From assembly GCA_965153455.1 (NCBI GenBank), contig OZ234497.1, forward strand, positions 14,928,302-14,992,301: a DNA stretch of 64,000 bases, written 5' to 3'. Positions 37,471-49,729 of the stretch are shown here, piece after piece. This DNA comes from Sphagnum compactum. Lineage: Eukaryota > Bryophyta > Sphagnopsida > Sphagnales. The position numbers were made by a program, and so were the translations under genes. The notes under the pieces were generated by a model. That model saw only the letters and a list, made by a program, of their open reading frames with translations. It was not told the origin of the DNA and did not search any database. The first letter of the stretch is position 1. Each line of letters starts with the position of its first letter.

Positions 37471-37694
37471 TGCCGAATATGCTTGGTGGTAAAGTGAGGA
37501 CAGGCTGATTTGTCCATCCAGGATAGAAGTCTGATAATGTTTTAAAGTTGATCAACAATATAAAAACTTGAGGAAGATTCGTTCAGCATTTGCTAGAGAG
37601 TGACTTCATTGGTATCTGTTGTCCTGCCGAATCTGCTTGATGGTAAAGTTAGGATAGGCTGATTTGTCCATCCAGGATATAAGCCTAATAATGT
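37471..37694 (+). repeat. Direct duplication inside hAT element, offset about 156 bp
   Basis: 37471-37540 and 37627-37694 share CCGAAT(A/C)TGCTTG, TGGTAAAGT, AGGCTGATTTGTCCATCCAG and GATA(G/T)AAG, about 90 percent alike. It lies between the transposase stop and the right terminus. Confidence 0.85.
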
Positions 37695-37879
37695 AAGCCT
37701 AACATGCCCGCGAATGTTTACCGAATGTTCACCGGTTGATCTATAAAATTCGTTAAAATTCATGCTTCTTTGGGCTTCCATAACATTCCCGCACCAAGAA
37801 TGTCATAACTATGCTCCCATGTTGAACTTTTTTGTTTTTACAACGATCCATTTTAATTGGCCCAACATAACATTTTTTA

Positions 37880-38110
37880 TTTTATTTTTTTGAAGCCTCC
37901 CCAAAATAGAAGCTTATTTTGGAAGATGGAACTTTGGGCAAAACATATGGGATAAAAGTATGGTGTTATTCAAAACATCTTGGGGAACAACATGGGAAAC
38001 GACAAAAAAACCAAATAATCCAAATGTCCCCCACCTTCCCCAAAAAACAAATCTTAAGCCTTTGAGCCCATGTTTCATCACTTCTTATTGGCTTAGGAAA
38101 ATTTATATTC
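37880..38110 (+). repeat. Dispersed repeat family C, copy 2
   Basis: Landmarks GAAGCCTCCCCAAAATAGAAG, ACTTTGGGCAAAACATATGG, GGTGTTATTCAAAACATC and TTGGGGAACAACATGGGAA correspond in order to the minus strand of 43175-42985. Confidence 0.6.
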
Positions 38111-39769
38111 CCACATTTGTTTCTCACCATTTCAACGTACACTCATGTAAAAAAAGAAAAGTACATATGTATATTGGGTTGTGTTTCAAAGGGGTGCTTG
38201 GGTTATAGAATTAGGGTAGAATTGGGGGTTTGAAGACACAATTAAATATGGAAAAAGAAAAATAGCAGGGCGTGGGGGGGAGGTTGGGGCCTTCTTTAGG
38301 GTTTGAAATCAAGTTAAATTGGAGGGTTGTTTTAAACCACAAGGGGGACACTAGTAAAAAATAAAATAAAATACTTGAATGAAATTATAGGGTGCAATAT
38401 ATTGGTTTTTGGGTAAGATTTATAAGTTAATTAGTTAAAAATAGGGTACATTTTATTCAAATAATCAATTTAATTATTATATAATGTATGTAATAATATG
38501 AAATAATGGATTATAATTAATATAGGGTGGTTTTAATATGTACATATTAGAAAATTAGATAATAATAAGGTGATAAAAAATAGGTTAAACAATTATCTAG
38601 TACCCCATGGTCGTTTGATGCACGTAGATCCCAAATTTTACACTAAGTGTCCCCCCCCAGAGTTTAAAACAAATAGTGGGTGAAATAGAAGGTTTTTGAG
38701 GAGGGCATTTTTTGGGGCAAATTTCTAGGTTGTTTAAAGGTGAAACTAAGGGGTGTGTTCCAAAAACATTAGGATAGATTGCATGTTACTTTAGGATTGA
38801 ATTCAAAACTGACAAGAGGCCATACTTTAATGTGGTAGATATAATTTCATGGAACTTTAACTATGAAACCACACGCCAACAAAAAAATGGTTAAATTATT
38901 CAAGTTTATTACTATATATAGTTTATAAATTAAAATATATTGGCTTGATATTGTTAAACCTTTGGAATGATCCTTTTTCTTTTGGAATAAAAGCTTGGAT
39001 TTTCCTCATTGTTAATTTTGGTGTTTTGGATCTTGAAACTAGAAAGTCTAGAAGTTATGCAATCAAGAACCAAAACCATCCTAATTTGAAAATAAATAAG
39101 AATTAGAATCAAAATTGGAACCACCCCTTAAATTTAAAAATCAAAATCAAAATTAAGTCCTATCTTTTTAAACAAATAAATAAAATGAAATTAGAATTAG
39201 TTCTTTGAAAATTCTAGCAATCCAAAGTTATTTTTTAAATGTAAGAACCTCCCCAACATTAGTCTAGAATGATTACTTATGGTTAATTAAGCAAATAAGG
39301 AATGGGGATCAAGTCTTTTAGGACGATTAGTCAACAACGTTTCCATGGGTGGAAATTGTGATCTATTTTTATGAGAAACTGCATATAGTCAAGTGTTGAA
39401 TGTGCACACAAATTGAAAGGAGAGAAAAGTTTTTGGTTCCCAAATTTGATAACTTTTGGAAGCATGTTTGGGAGGTGCAAATTCAAGAAAATCAGACCTA
39501 ATTATGTTGTGGGGCATACTACATGTTTATGAAATCATAACATGCAAAAAATGAGTGGCTTTTCTTTAATCAAAGAAGAGGCATGGTGGTAGACATGGTG
39601 GTTATGGGGGATTTGGTTGGGGAGAAAAAAGGAAATTCTTGTAATTTGTGGTTATTTTGGGTTTTTTGAAATAAGGTCATCCCTTCACTAACAACTTATT
39701 AATAAGTTGTTTTAGGTCTTGAAGGTGAAGAACACTCCCAAAAAAACATTTTGTTATGCATCACATTGT
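38111..39769. other. AT-rich intergenic stretch
   Basis: No gene recognised; low-complexity AT-rich DNA with a few G-rich patches (38270-38290). Confidence 0.35.
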
Positions 39770-41060
39770 CCTCACCACAACTAAAATAATTATTCATGCA
39801 TGATGCAACAAGGTATCTTATTATTAGTTGTGATGAAGTTATGATAATTCACAATCAATCCTAGGCTATTGTTCATGCTTACCTTGTGGATGGCTTCAAA
39901 CACATCCCAATTTTGCTAAATTTGGAAAGGTTGATTGATGGTGGCACATTTGACAACTTGAGATTAATGTGATTTTAAATTCCTTGGTAGTTTATGGGGG
40001 CCTAAATGCAAAGGAAATCAATATCAAGTTGATTTATTTTGGTTCTAATGATGTTGTTATCTTCACAAATGTCCATAATGGTGTGACCACATATATCTAC
40101 AAGTTGTCCACTATGTTGCACATTATACTAACTTGGTTGTGTAAACTTTTTCCAAGCAACCCCTAGTGCAAAAGCTTGAGGGGTTCTTGTATTCCACATA
40201 CACATATTTTTCTCTCCCAAAAGACACCTTGAAGCAATGCAAGCTTGCTCAATTGTTAGAGACAAAAGTTAACACATTGTTGTGCAATATAAAGATTATG
40301 TGGATCTCTATGTTGCCAAGAAGGTTCATGAAGAGTACAAGTCTTTGATTATGAGAATGAATTATGATCTCCATACCATTTCATCTCTTAAAACAACTCT
40401 TGAGTTCTTGTGTGATTTATTGAAGTTGTCATGGGCCTCACTTTCATCATGCCTATGTTGGAAATTATAGTCCATGAGCTCATCAAGTTTGTTGAAAGCC
40501 ATGAAACTTTTGTTTGTGACTTTGCATGAAAGCTATAAAAATGTGTTGTGTGGATTTGTGTACACGTTTGATTGTGATTCAAAGAAGAAGTACACTAACT
40601 TGTAGATCAAAAAATTTACAATTTGTATGGATTGCACAAATGATGGGTTGCTAATAGTTTGGTGGAATAATCCAAACACAAATATTTAATATGTCATTTT
40701 TCAAGTCAAGAATATCAAATCCACTACAAGTGCCCCTCAACAAGGGTCTTTGCAATGTGCACACATCATGAGTGGTACATTATTACTAAGGCAATGAATG
40801 TGCAACATTTAGTCGTAGCTACCAACTTCATTGATGAATTTACATGAAAGCTTCATACTAAGAGCTCATCATGAATGTTATTGAGATTATCTATCCCCAA
40901 TATTGGTTGAATTATAATTTAGAGACCACATTCCTTACCCATCTAGCCTTACTTAAAGCATAATACTGTTTTGAGAAGGAATCTGGTGATGAGGGTTTGA
41001 AGGTACTTGCCCTAATGAATGATTCAAAGCTTGATATAACAACTTCCCTTGTGGCAATGT
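39770..41060 (+). pseudogene. Decayed hAT-related (ZNF862/DUF4371-like) transposase
   Basis: Pieces in changing frames follow one order: VDGFKHIPILLNLERLIDGG, LNSLVVYGGLNAKEI, LIYFGSNDVVIFTNVHNGV, PLVQKLEGFLYSTYTYFSLP, LAQLLETKVNTLL, IKIMWISMLP, MPMLEIIVHELIKFVESHET, and finally IIYPQYWLN with FLTHLALLKA and FEKESGDEGLKVLALMNDS. This order resembles a repetitive plant transposase-like protein family related to hAT (remembered, not searched). Many stops and frame changes; no ends or target duplication found. Confidence 0.6.
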
Positions 41061-42984
41061 AATTAAGTCTTTTGAAATACTCTACCAATTTGAAATATTC
41101 GAGCAATTGTTGTAGCTAATTTTTTTTTGCTATAGTTGCAATTTCTATGAAAATTACAATTTTTCCTCACTCTTCAATGTGTGTTTTGTGCAATTTGGAT
41201 TTCTACATGTATACAAATTATTTGTAAGTTTTATAAGTGTTCTCAATTGTCTTCTTTCTAACGACATTGTGTAAGATCTTTAATTGTCTTCAATTGTCTA
41301 CTTGCTTGCTACATTGTGTGTTTTTAATATGCACATTGTTTGATGATGAAGGTGGGGAGGGTTGCCCAACAACTCATCAACAACACATGTATTGTGCATT
41401 TCAATGAATTGATTTTATTCAAGAATGTTAAGTAAATTTTTTTTGTAAAAATTTAGTTATAAACACACCAAATATTCGGAAAATGTACATACGTATAAAA
41501 AACAACGAATAATTTAAAGGACATCAAGTTAGTAAAAACTAAATGTCAAAAAAATTCCATCTCAGCAACCAATAACTTGTAATAGGCCAACCATGGTGAT
41601 GGGGGGTGTGTCTTGAAGGGGTGGAAGTCGGGAAGTAGTTAGGCTTACCGTTACTACTCGACTTAAGATGGAAGATGCTTGCATCCTTTGCAACATAATT
41701 GAAATTCTTTGATGAAGAAAAGTAACCAAGACAGAAAGGGGAGGGCCCTTTGGCCCTTTTAAGCTCCAAATAGCATTGGCACACTCATGTAAAAACACAT
41801 CGACATGTTTGTGTAAACATCCAAATATTTCAATTGCTAAAGGGAGGAATTGTTGTTCAATGCATTGTTCAAAAGGAGGGACACATGCCTATGTTGGGGG
41901 CAATAAAAGATTGCATGTTGCCTTGAGGTGTTATTGTCGACTTTCGCTAAGGTTTTAAGAAGGAAGGAATGTTGGTCAACCATGAACCTAGATGTTATGA
42001 TTGAAGTTACAAAGGCCCAATTCCTTAAATAGGCTATTGGGGCAATGGCAGATGTCGATATGAACCCAATGCCACCAAGAGTTATTGGGAGAAATGTTTA
42101 TTTATAAGTTAAAGGTTTTTCAAGGCTATCAAAGGATCATTGACCCAAAAGGTGTTCAAACACTTGAAAGAGGGAGGAATAAAAAAAAACAAAGGAATTT
42201 ATGAAGGTGGGAGAAGGAGGTGTGGAACATAATAAATATGATGGTTATTGCACGTAATAATGAATTATAATTCCAAAGGTTACTTGGACATCGCCGAGTT
42301 TAGGGAGAAGCCATGTCGAACATTTTCTAGTGAGGTATCTTTGATGAAAAATGATTTGAATGATGAGATGCCTAATGGAACCCCAAGACTCTAATTCCTT
42401 CTAATGGTGCATTAAATTAGGATGGAATGTCAAAGTTAGGTGACAAGCTAAAGGAAGACCATACTACACATCTTTTAAGTTGGATAGAAAAACCTATCAC
42501 ACAAATTTTTGTCTAAAAATGATCATATGCAGAGGATACAATGGAAGGGGACCAATGATGTTAGTGTCATTTACAATGGATGGAAATAGACAAAAAAGGA
42601 AATGGCTAGTTGTAGAACATAATGCCTTAAGGTGAACTAAAGTAAATTATGCCTTTTCCAAATGATCACCTTGACAAGTTCGCATGGTAGATGGTATGAT
42701 TGTGACATCGCCATCACAATTACAATGACTATAAAATAAGGGAGATTCAAATGCATAGAATGCATGAACAAAGGGGATAAGTTGTATGATATCCCCAACT
42801 TTTGCACAAAGTTCTTGAAAAACTCCCCTCTTGAACTATGAGCTAAAGTGTGAACTACAATGGTGACAAACAATTTTGAAACATAAAAATTTCATGCAGC
42901 CAATGGCAAGGCTTAGCATGCACTCAAAGTGCCTTCATTTTTTTCTTTTAAGTTGGGGGGGGGGGGATTTTTTTCATTTTTCCT
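41061..42984. other. Intergenic stretch
   Basis: No gene recognised. It may hold further decayed transposon sequence (long, non-random minus-strand frames at 41539-41798) but no family could be named. A G12 run lies at 42955-42966. Confidence 0.35.
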
Positions 42985-43260
42985 TTGTTCACAACATGTT
43001 CCTTTCAAGTTCCCAATGTGTTCCCCAAGGGTGTTCCCAATAGCACCTTGCTTTAATCCCATGTGTTTTGCCCAAAGTCCTCCCCTTCTCACCTATATAG
43101 GTGGGCCAAAGGGAGAGGCACTCCATCTTTCCATAGAATCTTCTATTTTGGGGGAGCCTCCCTAGTTTCAACTTTTTTTTTTGTGATGGGCCAATCAAAT
43201 TGGCTCATTGGGAAAAAAAAAGTTGGACTTGTGAGGCAACTCCCAACTAATTAATATGAA
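42985..43260 (-). repeat. Dispersed repeat family C, copy 3 (inverted)
   Basis: On the minus strand it reads CCCCCAAAATAGAAG, ACTTTGGGCAAAACACATGG, GGTGCTATTGGGAACACCC, GGGGAACACATTGGGAACTT. It matches 37880-38110 and, in its GGAACAC part, 10775-10870. Confidence 0.6.
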
Positions 43261-43851
43261 ACAGAATAATAAGTACCCCCAGTACTTATGGGGGGTACTT
43301 ATTGGGACTTATGTGTTTCTATGTTTAGAGTGAATAATTCTATGTTGGAGAGTCTCAAAAGTTTCAAAAAAAAAAAATTCTTTATTGGCCAGTCAAAGGG
43401 ACCTCATTTGCAAAAGAAAATTGTGCACCGGGAAAACACGCCAAACTAATTAATATGGATAGCACAAACATAAATATTCTTGAATAAGTACCCTCCAAAG
43501 ACAATAGGAAATTTTGTGGAGTGCTTTCCTATCATAACCGGTTCCTCCCCAGAAAACGGCAGCATGGTGTCACCCCATTGACGAAGAGGTCTCAGGTTAC
43601 AACCCGCATCTGCTGCGTACTGGGTTGGCCAGATGGGTGCAGGGGGTTAAGCGGACAGTGACAACGGCATTCATCCGAGACGTCCGAGTAGTAATCGGTT
43701 ATGGGCGAGTAAAATCCCATCCGTCAAGTCACCGGTTATGTCTTTGTAACACGGCTTAAGCAGCCCAGTTACCGGAAAAAAAACTCGTCACTCCCGTGGT
43801 TTTTCTTTTTCCGGTTAACCGGCCTGCTCTCGCCGGTTTAGCAGTCCATAA
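43261..43851. other. Intergenic stretch with GC-rich, SINE-like block
   Basis: No gene seen. From 43545 the DNA becomes GC-rich. GGCAGCATGGTGTCA and AGGTTACAACCC about 35 bases apart look weakly like tRNA-type A and B boxes. CCGGTTA motifs recur between 43730 and 43840. Confidence 0.3.
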
Positions 43852-44384
43852 TCTTATATATAAAGTCACTTGTTGCGTCCGTGCGTCCGTCTGTGACCAC
43901 TGGACGCAGAGAAAAGTGACGTATATAACTGGACGCAGACTGTCTGTGTGTCTAGGTCCTGAAACCCAGATCCCAACTGTCCGTCCGTCGAGGTCCTGAA
44001 ACCCAGATCGGGACCCGCCTGTCCGTCCGTCTGGTCGAGGTCCTGAAACCTGCCTGGCTCCTCTTTTCCGGGTTTTCGTGAAACCCGGCAGTTCTGTGCA
44101 CGAAAACCCGACAGTTCCGTGCAATGAGCTCAGAGTTCTGGATGGGTGGTTATGAGGATGAGATATCATGTATTTGTAGTTCCGTCCAATTAGGAGGAAT
44201 GATTTGTGGATGAAATATTAGTTTTGTCCACTTAGAGTTTTCGATGGATTGATTATGTGGATGAAATATTTATGTATTCATAAATTCCGTCCAATTAGGA
44301 GTTCTGGATGGATGGGGTTCTTTGGGGTCTCCTTTGGACTCCCAGTTTTTTCCCAGTGCCGTGTCGTGCCTGGGAGCCCACTAG
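43852..44384 (+). mobile_element. Candidate non-autonomous Helitron
   Basis: It starts TCTTATATATAAAGTCAC and ends CTAG, inserted between A (43851) and T (44385). A stem CCCAG/CTGGG with a GC/GC extension (44352-44374) stands six bases before CTAG. TC start, 3' hairpin, CTRR end and A/T target are the Helitron pattern. The interior holds three direct copies of a GGTCCTGAAACC unit (about 43952, 43990, 44037), each near GTCCGTCCGTC runs, and a GGGTTTTCGTGAAACCC hairpin. It encodes no helicase. Confidence 0.5.
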
Positions 44385-45033
44385 TAATTAATAAGACTCA
44401 AGAGATTATCGTCTAATCCCACAACAACGATGGAAGGAACTAACTTTAGACTTAACTCCAAAAGCTCCAAGAGCAAGACCTTGGTTACCCACATGCCATG
44501 GTTACCAAATTACAACACGCAAACTTGGTAGCACTAATATTAGGAAACAAAACTGAATGTCAGCCTATTGAGGTTATGAATAGCGCCCCCACCCAACCCA
44601 CAAAGAAAAAAGGGCGGGGGGGGCAGGTGAAAGCAAGCAGCCAGAGAGACCATAGACACTAGATCATCTTGAGTTCCTAAGATAGGAAAATTGATTAAAA
44701 TAGCTGAATTTATTGGCTTCCTCATGCAGTAAAAAAGGGATCCACGTGCATTTGTGTATAAATATGCACCAGGGGATTTATTTATAGGTTTAAGGCTTAT
44801 CTGATTAGGGCGTGCTTTGAGCATGTTCGCTTTTGGGGATGTCTTTCCCTAGTAGAATAGCCTAATAATAGGGGGGCATGTTGGGGCTATCAAGGCTTGG
44901 CATGGGGATCTTAGCAATTAAAACAGGATTTTAATTCTTAAGTCCTTTCTTTCTCCAATTCCCTTTCTTCTCCTTGTTGTACATTATTGTAATTAGTAGT
45001 TCCATTGTGTGATAGCATGGTTTAAACTAGCAG
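44385..45033. other. Intergenic stretch
   Basis: No gene recognised. Confidence 0.3.
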
Positions 45034-45435
45034 CACTTAAAATATGAAATGAAGAGGCAATTCTAAGTAACACTGGGTGAACATTCCTCAAAATGTGAGA
45101 CCATATGAATGGCTCTCCTCAGGTTTTTTTTTTTTTTTCTAATTTTTTTTACAAAAAAATTATTAAAATTATTAAATGGGTTTTTAAATCAAATTTATAA
45201 TATAAAAAAATCGATTATTTTTCCAATTATACCAAAAATTAGTCAAAATTACACTAGAAAAAATACCAAAATGTTGGTTCAAAAATGACGAATTTCTTTC
45301 AGAAAAGAAAACAATGGGTCCCATAACAGTTAAAATATGAAATGTTGCATGAAGATCCCAAAAATGGATGTTTAATTCAATTCAGAGTAACACCTCGTGA
45401 ACATTCCAAAAAATGTGGGACCAAATGAAAGGTAA
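45034..45435. repeat. Direct duplication, offset about 294 bp
   Basis: 45034-45118 and 45328-45435 share TTAAAATATGAAATG, AGTAACAC, GTGAACATTCC and AAAATGTG(A/G)GACCA. The DNA between them includes TTACACTAGAAAAAATA, which recurs at about 57460. Confidence 0.65.
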
Positions 45436-48269
45436 GTGATTCCCTATTCCCTATTTCACAAAGAGCCAACAGTGTAGGGTAAAGCCCATGGCCACAGGAC
45501 TTTACCAGAATAAGGGCAAACATTATTGAAGCAAATGGTCTTGAAAGACGTTAAATACCTGCTAATGAGCATTAGCTATGTTCAGGCTTTCTTTCTTTTT
45601 CTTTTTTTTTTGGGTGTGTTGTGTTGTTCTGGTAGGCAATATAGTTGTTTATTATTATTATGGAAGTCAAATTGGTTGTAATTTTGTTGAAGTTTTAATG
45701 CAAATGTTGGTAGCTAGTGGAAATGAAGTTGGCTATCTTGCTAGAGATTTGCATTTTGTAAGTGTTGTAAAGCAAGTTGTTTTATTTGGTTAGAGTTTTA
45801 ATTCATTCAATAATTGTTGGAAATGGAGTTGGTTAATTTGATATAATTTGATTGCATTATGTAAATGTTACAAACCAAGTTGATTAATTGGTTGGAGTTC
45901 TGATGCATCATTTTGGAACTCTAATGCATTTTGTAGTTGTGTTGACTAATTAGTTGGAACCATTTTAAACGACAACAAACAACTTGATAACATAACTTCT
46001 GACATTCAACCCTCACAACTCCTTCGTTTATCTTCGACCTATTTTCCTTCTTTACTTAGACCTTTTACAAGGGTTAACTAAAATTACATATGCAACACAT
46101 TCTCCAAATTCTTTTCAACAAATACAACAATAAAGCAACAAACAAATTCCTACTGTCCGTAACATTCACACAACCTCCCTCCTTTTTTCTTTAATGTTTT
46201 TTTACAAATCCAAGTTTGCCTAGTTTGTTAATCCCCCATATATTTCTCTAACCCAAAAAAAAGTTTTTCAACCACCCAACACCTCATCTTCATGTCTCAA
46301 TCTTGCAAGTTCTTATTTTGTCTCATTGTCACCTTGCCAATTCAAGTAAAAACAAAAGTGTAGATAGATCCTCAAGACTCCTAATTTCCTTCCTTTTCTT
46401 TCTCCCCTCCCATGTTTGTCACCCTACCTCATGTTTATCCTTTTCATCCTCCTCCCCAAGCCGCCATGTCACCTCCCTTTTTGCCCCTCAAGGATAATGA
46501 TTTGTCTCCTAAAAGCTCATCCTCCTCATTTTGTAATGATTTATCCCTCCTTTTCCCAAACCTTTTCTTGTCCTCTTCAAGCTCATAAAACATAAAAGGG
46601 AAAAAAATAAATATTTATTGAAATTACTAAGGTTGGATAGTTTCAAAATGAAACTACTAGCCAATCCTAACACTTGATTTTATCTTAACACAAAAATTAT
46701 AAGAATTCAAGCCAATTATCCACAATGAAATTTTATTTTATATAGCCAAAATGACAAAACAAAATTCTATTGTCCAAAACTTAATAGGTATATAACCCAA
46801 TATGGCCAAAAAGATTATGTTGTCCAAAATACAATGGATCAAGGTCCCTAGTCCAAAATTAGACTAATTAAGTCATCCAAATTAAAAAATTTAACTAACA
46901 TATGATACCCACCGCCTAATTTACATGCATAATAAAACTCCAACAAATAAGACAACTTGATTTATGACACCTACAAACTACAAAGCTTGAACAAGAGAAC
47001 CAACGTCATTTCCACCAACTACAAACATTTGCATTAGAGTTTCAACAAAGTTATAAACAATAAGATTTCCACCAACCATAATATGCGTTAAAAAGCTTCA
47101 ACAACAACACAACCAATTCAAATTTTTAAGTAGACTACAAAATGGATTATAGTTCCCACATATCAACCATAGTTGATTATAGTTTCCTTGTTCAAAGGCA
47201 TTTTTTCAATTAATGGGGTCACCTTTTTTGTGTTATAACCCACTAGAAGGTGAAATTTTTTAATTTGCCTTTCATTCATTGATTTGAGCTTGCACAATTT
47301 GTAAGGAGGAATGAGAAAAAAAATGAAAGAAAGGTGTAAGTTAAGGGAATGGGTTATAGGGAAGGAAGGAAATTTTGTGAAAAGGAAAAAAATGCCCATT
47401 AAGGCCACTGTTAATGCACACGAGCAAATGAACCATCATAACAAGGTTGGTCCAAGTTGAAATGTAAGCTATTTAAGGAGTGAGGGGTGAAAACAAAAAA
47501 ATTGATGGCTATTCATATCACTCTCATTTATTTTGAATTTGCATATTAACGACTAGTTTTTAAAGTTGTAAATGATTATCTTTCAGTAATAAATGCCACA
47601 TGCAATTACAAATTCCTCTAGTTGCCTTGGACATTCACATAATTTTTTTGTCATCAAAAACATGTTGTGGCACCTAGTTGAAATGGCAATCACATCAAGG
47701 TTTGACTAATACAAAACTATCACTCCAATTAACATCCAACCAACGTGGCATGGTCATTTATGATTAAAATTTGCAATCACATATGCTTAAGTGGCATGGT
47801 CTTTTGTGACTAGTTTTACAACTAAAATGTGGCATGTTTAAATCTTTGGACCACTAAAATGTTGATAAGCGACTGGCTACAAGTTGAAAAAATGGCACAT
47901 GTGGTTTATAGTCCTTAAGCTAAAAAATTGGGCTAGGAAGCTTATGTCATTTAAGCTAAACACTTCAACCTATAGGTGGCTTAATCTAAACACTTTGACT
48001 TAAAATATCATTCCAAGAAATCATAGTTTATTTGATTGAATTTTTAAAAAAAAAAACCATTCATTTTGACATTTGGTCAATTTGACCACTTGCTCATACT
48101 GGACAAGTCAATTTGAACATGTCCAACTTGATTGATGGTTTTTTTTACTAACCATAAGATGGCATTTTTGATTGGTCAAATTGGACAAATAAATTTGGAA
48201 ACCAAAAATAAATAAACAAATAAAAACCCAAATATTAAAAATGACTTATGAATAAATTAAATCTATTTA
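45436..48269. other. AT-rich intergenic stretch
   Basis: No gene recognised. Apparent ORFs such as 45578-45793 and 47163-47408 are low-complexity and match no known family. Confidence 0.35.
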
Positions 48270-48889
48270 TATCATGTAAGTAGGTAGGTAGATACACCTA
48301 CTTACCTACCAAATTTCTAATAATAAAAATGTAATTAATAAATAAATAGTAAGTACCTACTAATCCACCCATGACCTATAGTGACGCGCTCCCAAGCTCC
48401 TTGATAGACTCAAAAAGAGTCTAAGGTAGTGAACAGTGGAAATGTTAAGAGCTCAGGGCACGCTCCCAGCTCTCAACATTTCAAAGGGGTAGAGGGGCGT
48501 GCTGAGGCTCCGGGATGGGACTAGGAAAAGTGATAAGCATTCTAGTTACTCATTCGAATCTCCATCAAACCAACCAACAAGTTGGTTAGATATTGTTTGG
48601 AGCACCTTGGTGCTAGGATAAGCCACGGGCAACTTTGGACTCACAAGACTCTCTAGACTCATCACGGCCCGGACTCGGGGGAAGCCACCACCTTCCTACT
48701 TACCTATGTTTTTAGACGTACATACCTACTTATGTAGAAAATAGATAGGTATGTAGATAGATATGTAGATAAGTACATATATATATATATGTAGGTAGAT
48801 AAATAGGTAGGTAGATAAGTAAATGGTAGGTAAGTAGGTAGGTAAAACATAAGTAAGTAACTTAGTAAACATAACAAGTAGGGTAGCTA
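48270..48889. repeat. GTAGGTAGG patches flanking a SINE-like block
   Basis: GTAAGTAGGTAGGTAGATA at 48276 and longer GTAGGTAGAT arrays at 48690-48870 flank a GC-richer block (48370-48700). The block contains ATTCGAATCTCC, a B-box-like motif near 48560, and GGGACTAGGAAAAGTG upstream. Confidence 0.45.
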
Positions 48890-49168
48890 ACCAAATTAAT
48901 ATGACCAATTTGACTAAGCATGGCCATTCAATATGGTCAATTTGATTAAACCATGAGCATATTGATGGACCATTTTAAAAAATTGTCCCTCTTGATCATA
49001 TGTATGATTTAAAAACTTGGTCAAAATGGTCATTTTAGTCAAAAGAACAGCCAAAAGAATCATGTGTCTTTCGTGCCCCATGCTTTTAATCAAAGCAGAC
49101 ATCCTTTTGGTCAATGCGGAGATTTTAATCAAGTTGAACCTTTTGAAATGTTGTGACTTCTTATAGTG
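48890..49168 (-). mobile_element. CACTA-like end with GGTCAA subterminal repeats
   Basis: Minus-strand reading starts CACTATAAGAAGTCACAAC at 49168. About eight GGTCAA/TTGAC(C/T) or TAATCAA motifs follow over 270 bases. A terminal CACTA plus clustered subterminal repeats fits a CACTA transposon end. The opposite end was not found. Confidence 0.45.
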
Positions 49169-49729
49169 TAGGCACCTAAACTACCTAGTTTGAATAATGG
49201 TAAATAGGTTACAATAATAAGGATTTAATCTTTCACCTTCACATTGAGAAGCAAAATGGGGCTACCTAGTTGGCAAACTTAAGTAATCCTACCTTACTTA
49301 CTACATGGGTCCAACCACGCTATTAGGAGCCACATGTGCCCCCTTAAACCATTGTTTTATTTTTATAATATTCTTTTTTAAAAAATTAATACGTCTTTAA
49401 GAAAAAATTAAACTTTTAAAAAGTTTTCTTACCACTATTATGTTAAGGTGTAATTAAAAAATAATTCAAAATATGTCATTAAAAATATTTTCAAATTGTG
49501 TGATTAGTGTCAAAACTGTTTTTAAGTTACTTTTATGCAGCTTTTAAATAGTGGTTACAAGAGGTTAAAATTCCTTATACGTATTTTTCACTCATTAAAT
49601 TGATTCCAAATTTTTATGATATGTACATAATGTTTTCACAATAACATTTTTTTAAAAATATTTATTATTATTATTATTATTACAATCCAAAGTTTAAAAA
49701 ATTATACAGTGGTTACAACTATTAATGTT
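49169..49729. other. AT-rich intergenic stretch
   Basis: No gene recognised. It includes a short ATT run near 49665-49681. Confidence 0.3.

Larger units (their letters stand above)
34974..37813 (+). mobile_element. hAT-type DNA transposon with terminal repeats and target duplication
   Basis: 2,840-bp element. The left end is CATAGTAATGACATTC (34974-34989); the right end, read on the minus strand, is CATAGTTATGACATTC (37813-37798), 15 of 16 alike. Both flanks carry the same 8 bases, CTCCCATG (34966-34973 and 37814-37821). An 8-bp duplication is the hAT hallmark. Subterminal ACATTCG/CGAATGT motifs occur near 35044 and 35054 and, inverted, near 37711 and 37722. The interior encodes a decayed hAT transposase and is more GC-rich than the flanks. 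Confidence 0.93.

Noticed and set aside
34974-37813. hAT interior considered as a domesticated gene
   Set aside because: Six in-frame stops and a frame change, with transposon ends and target duplication still in place.
45578-45793. 71-codon plus-strand ORF with hydrophobic start
   Set aside because: Poly-T driven Phe run and AT-rich Val/Leu/Tyr bias; not evidence of a membrane protein.
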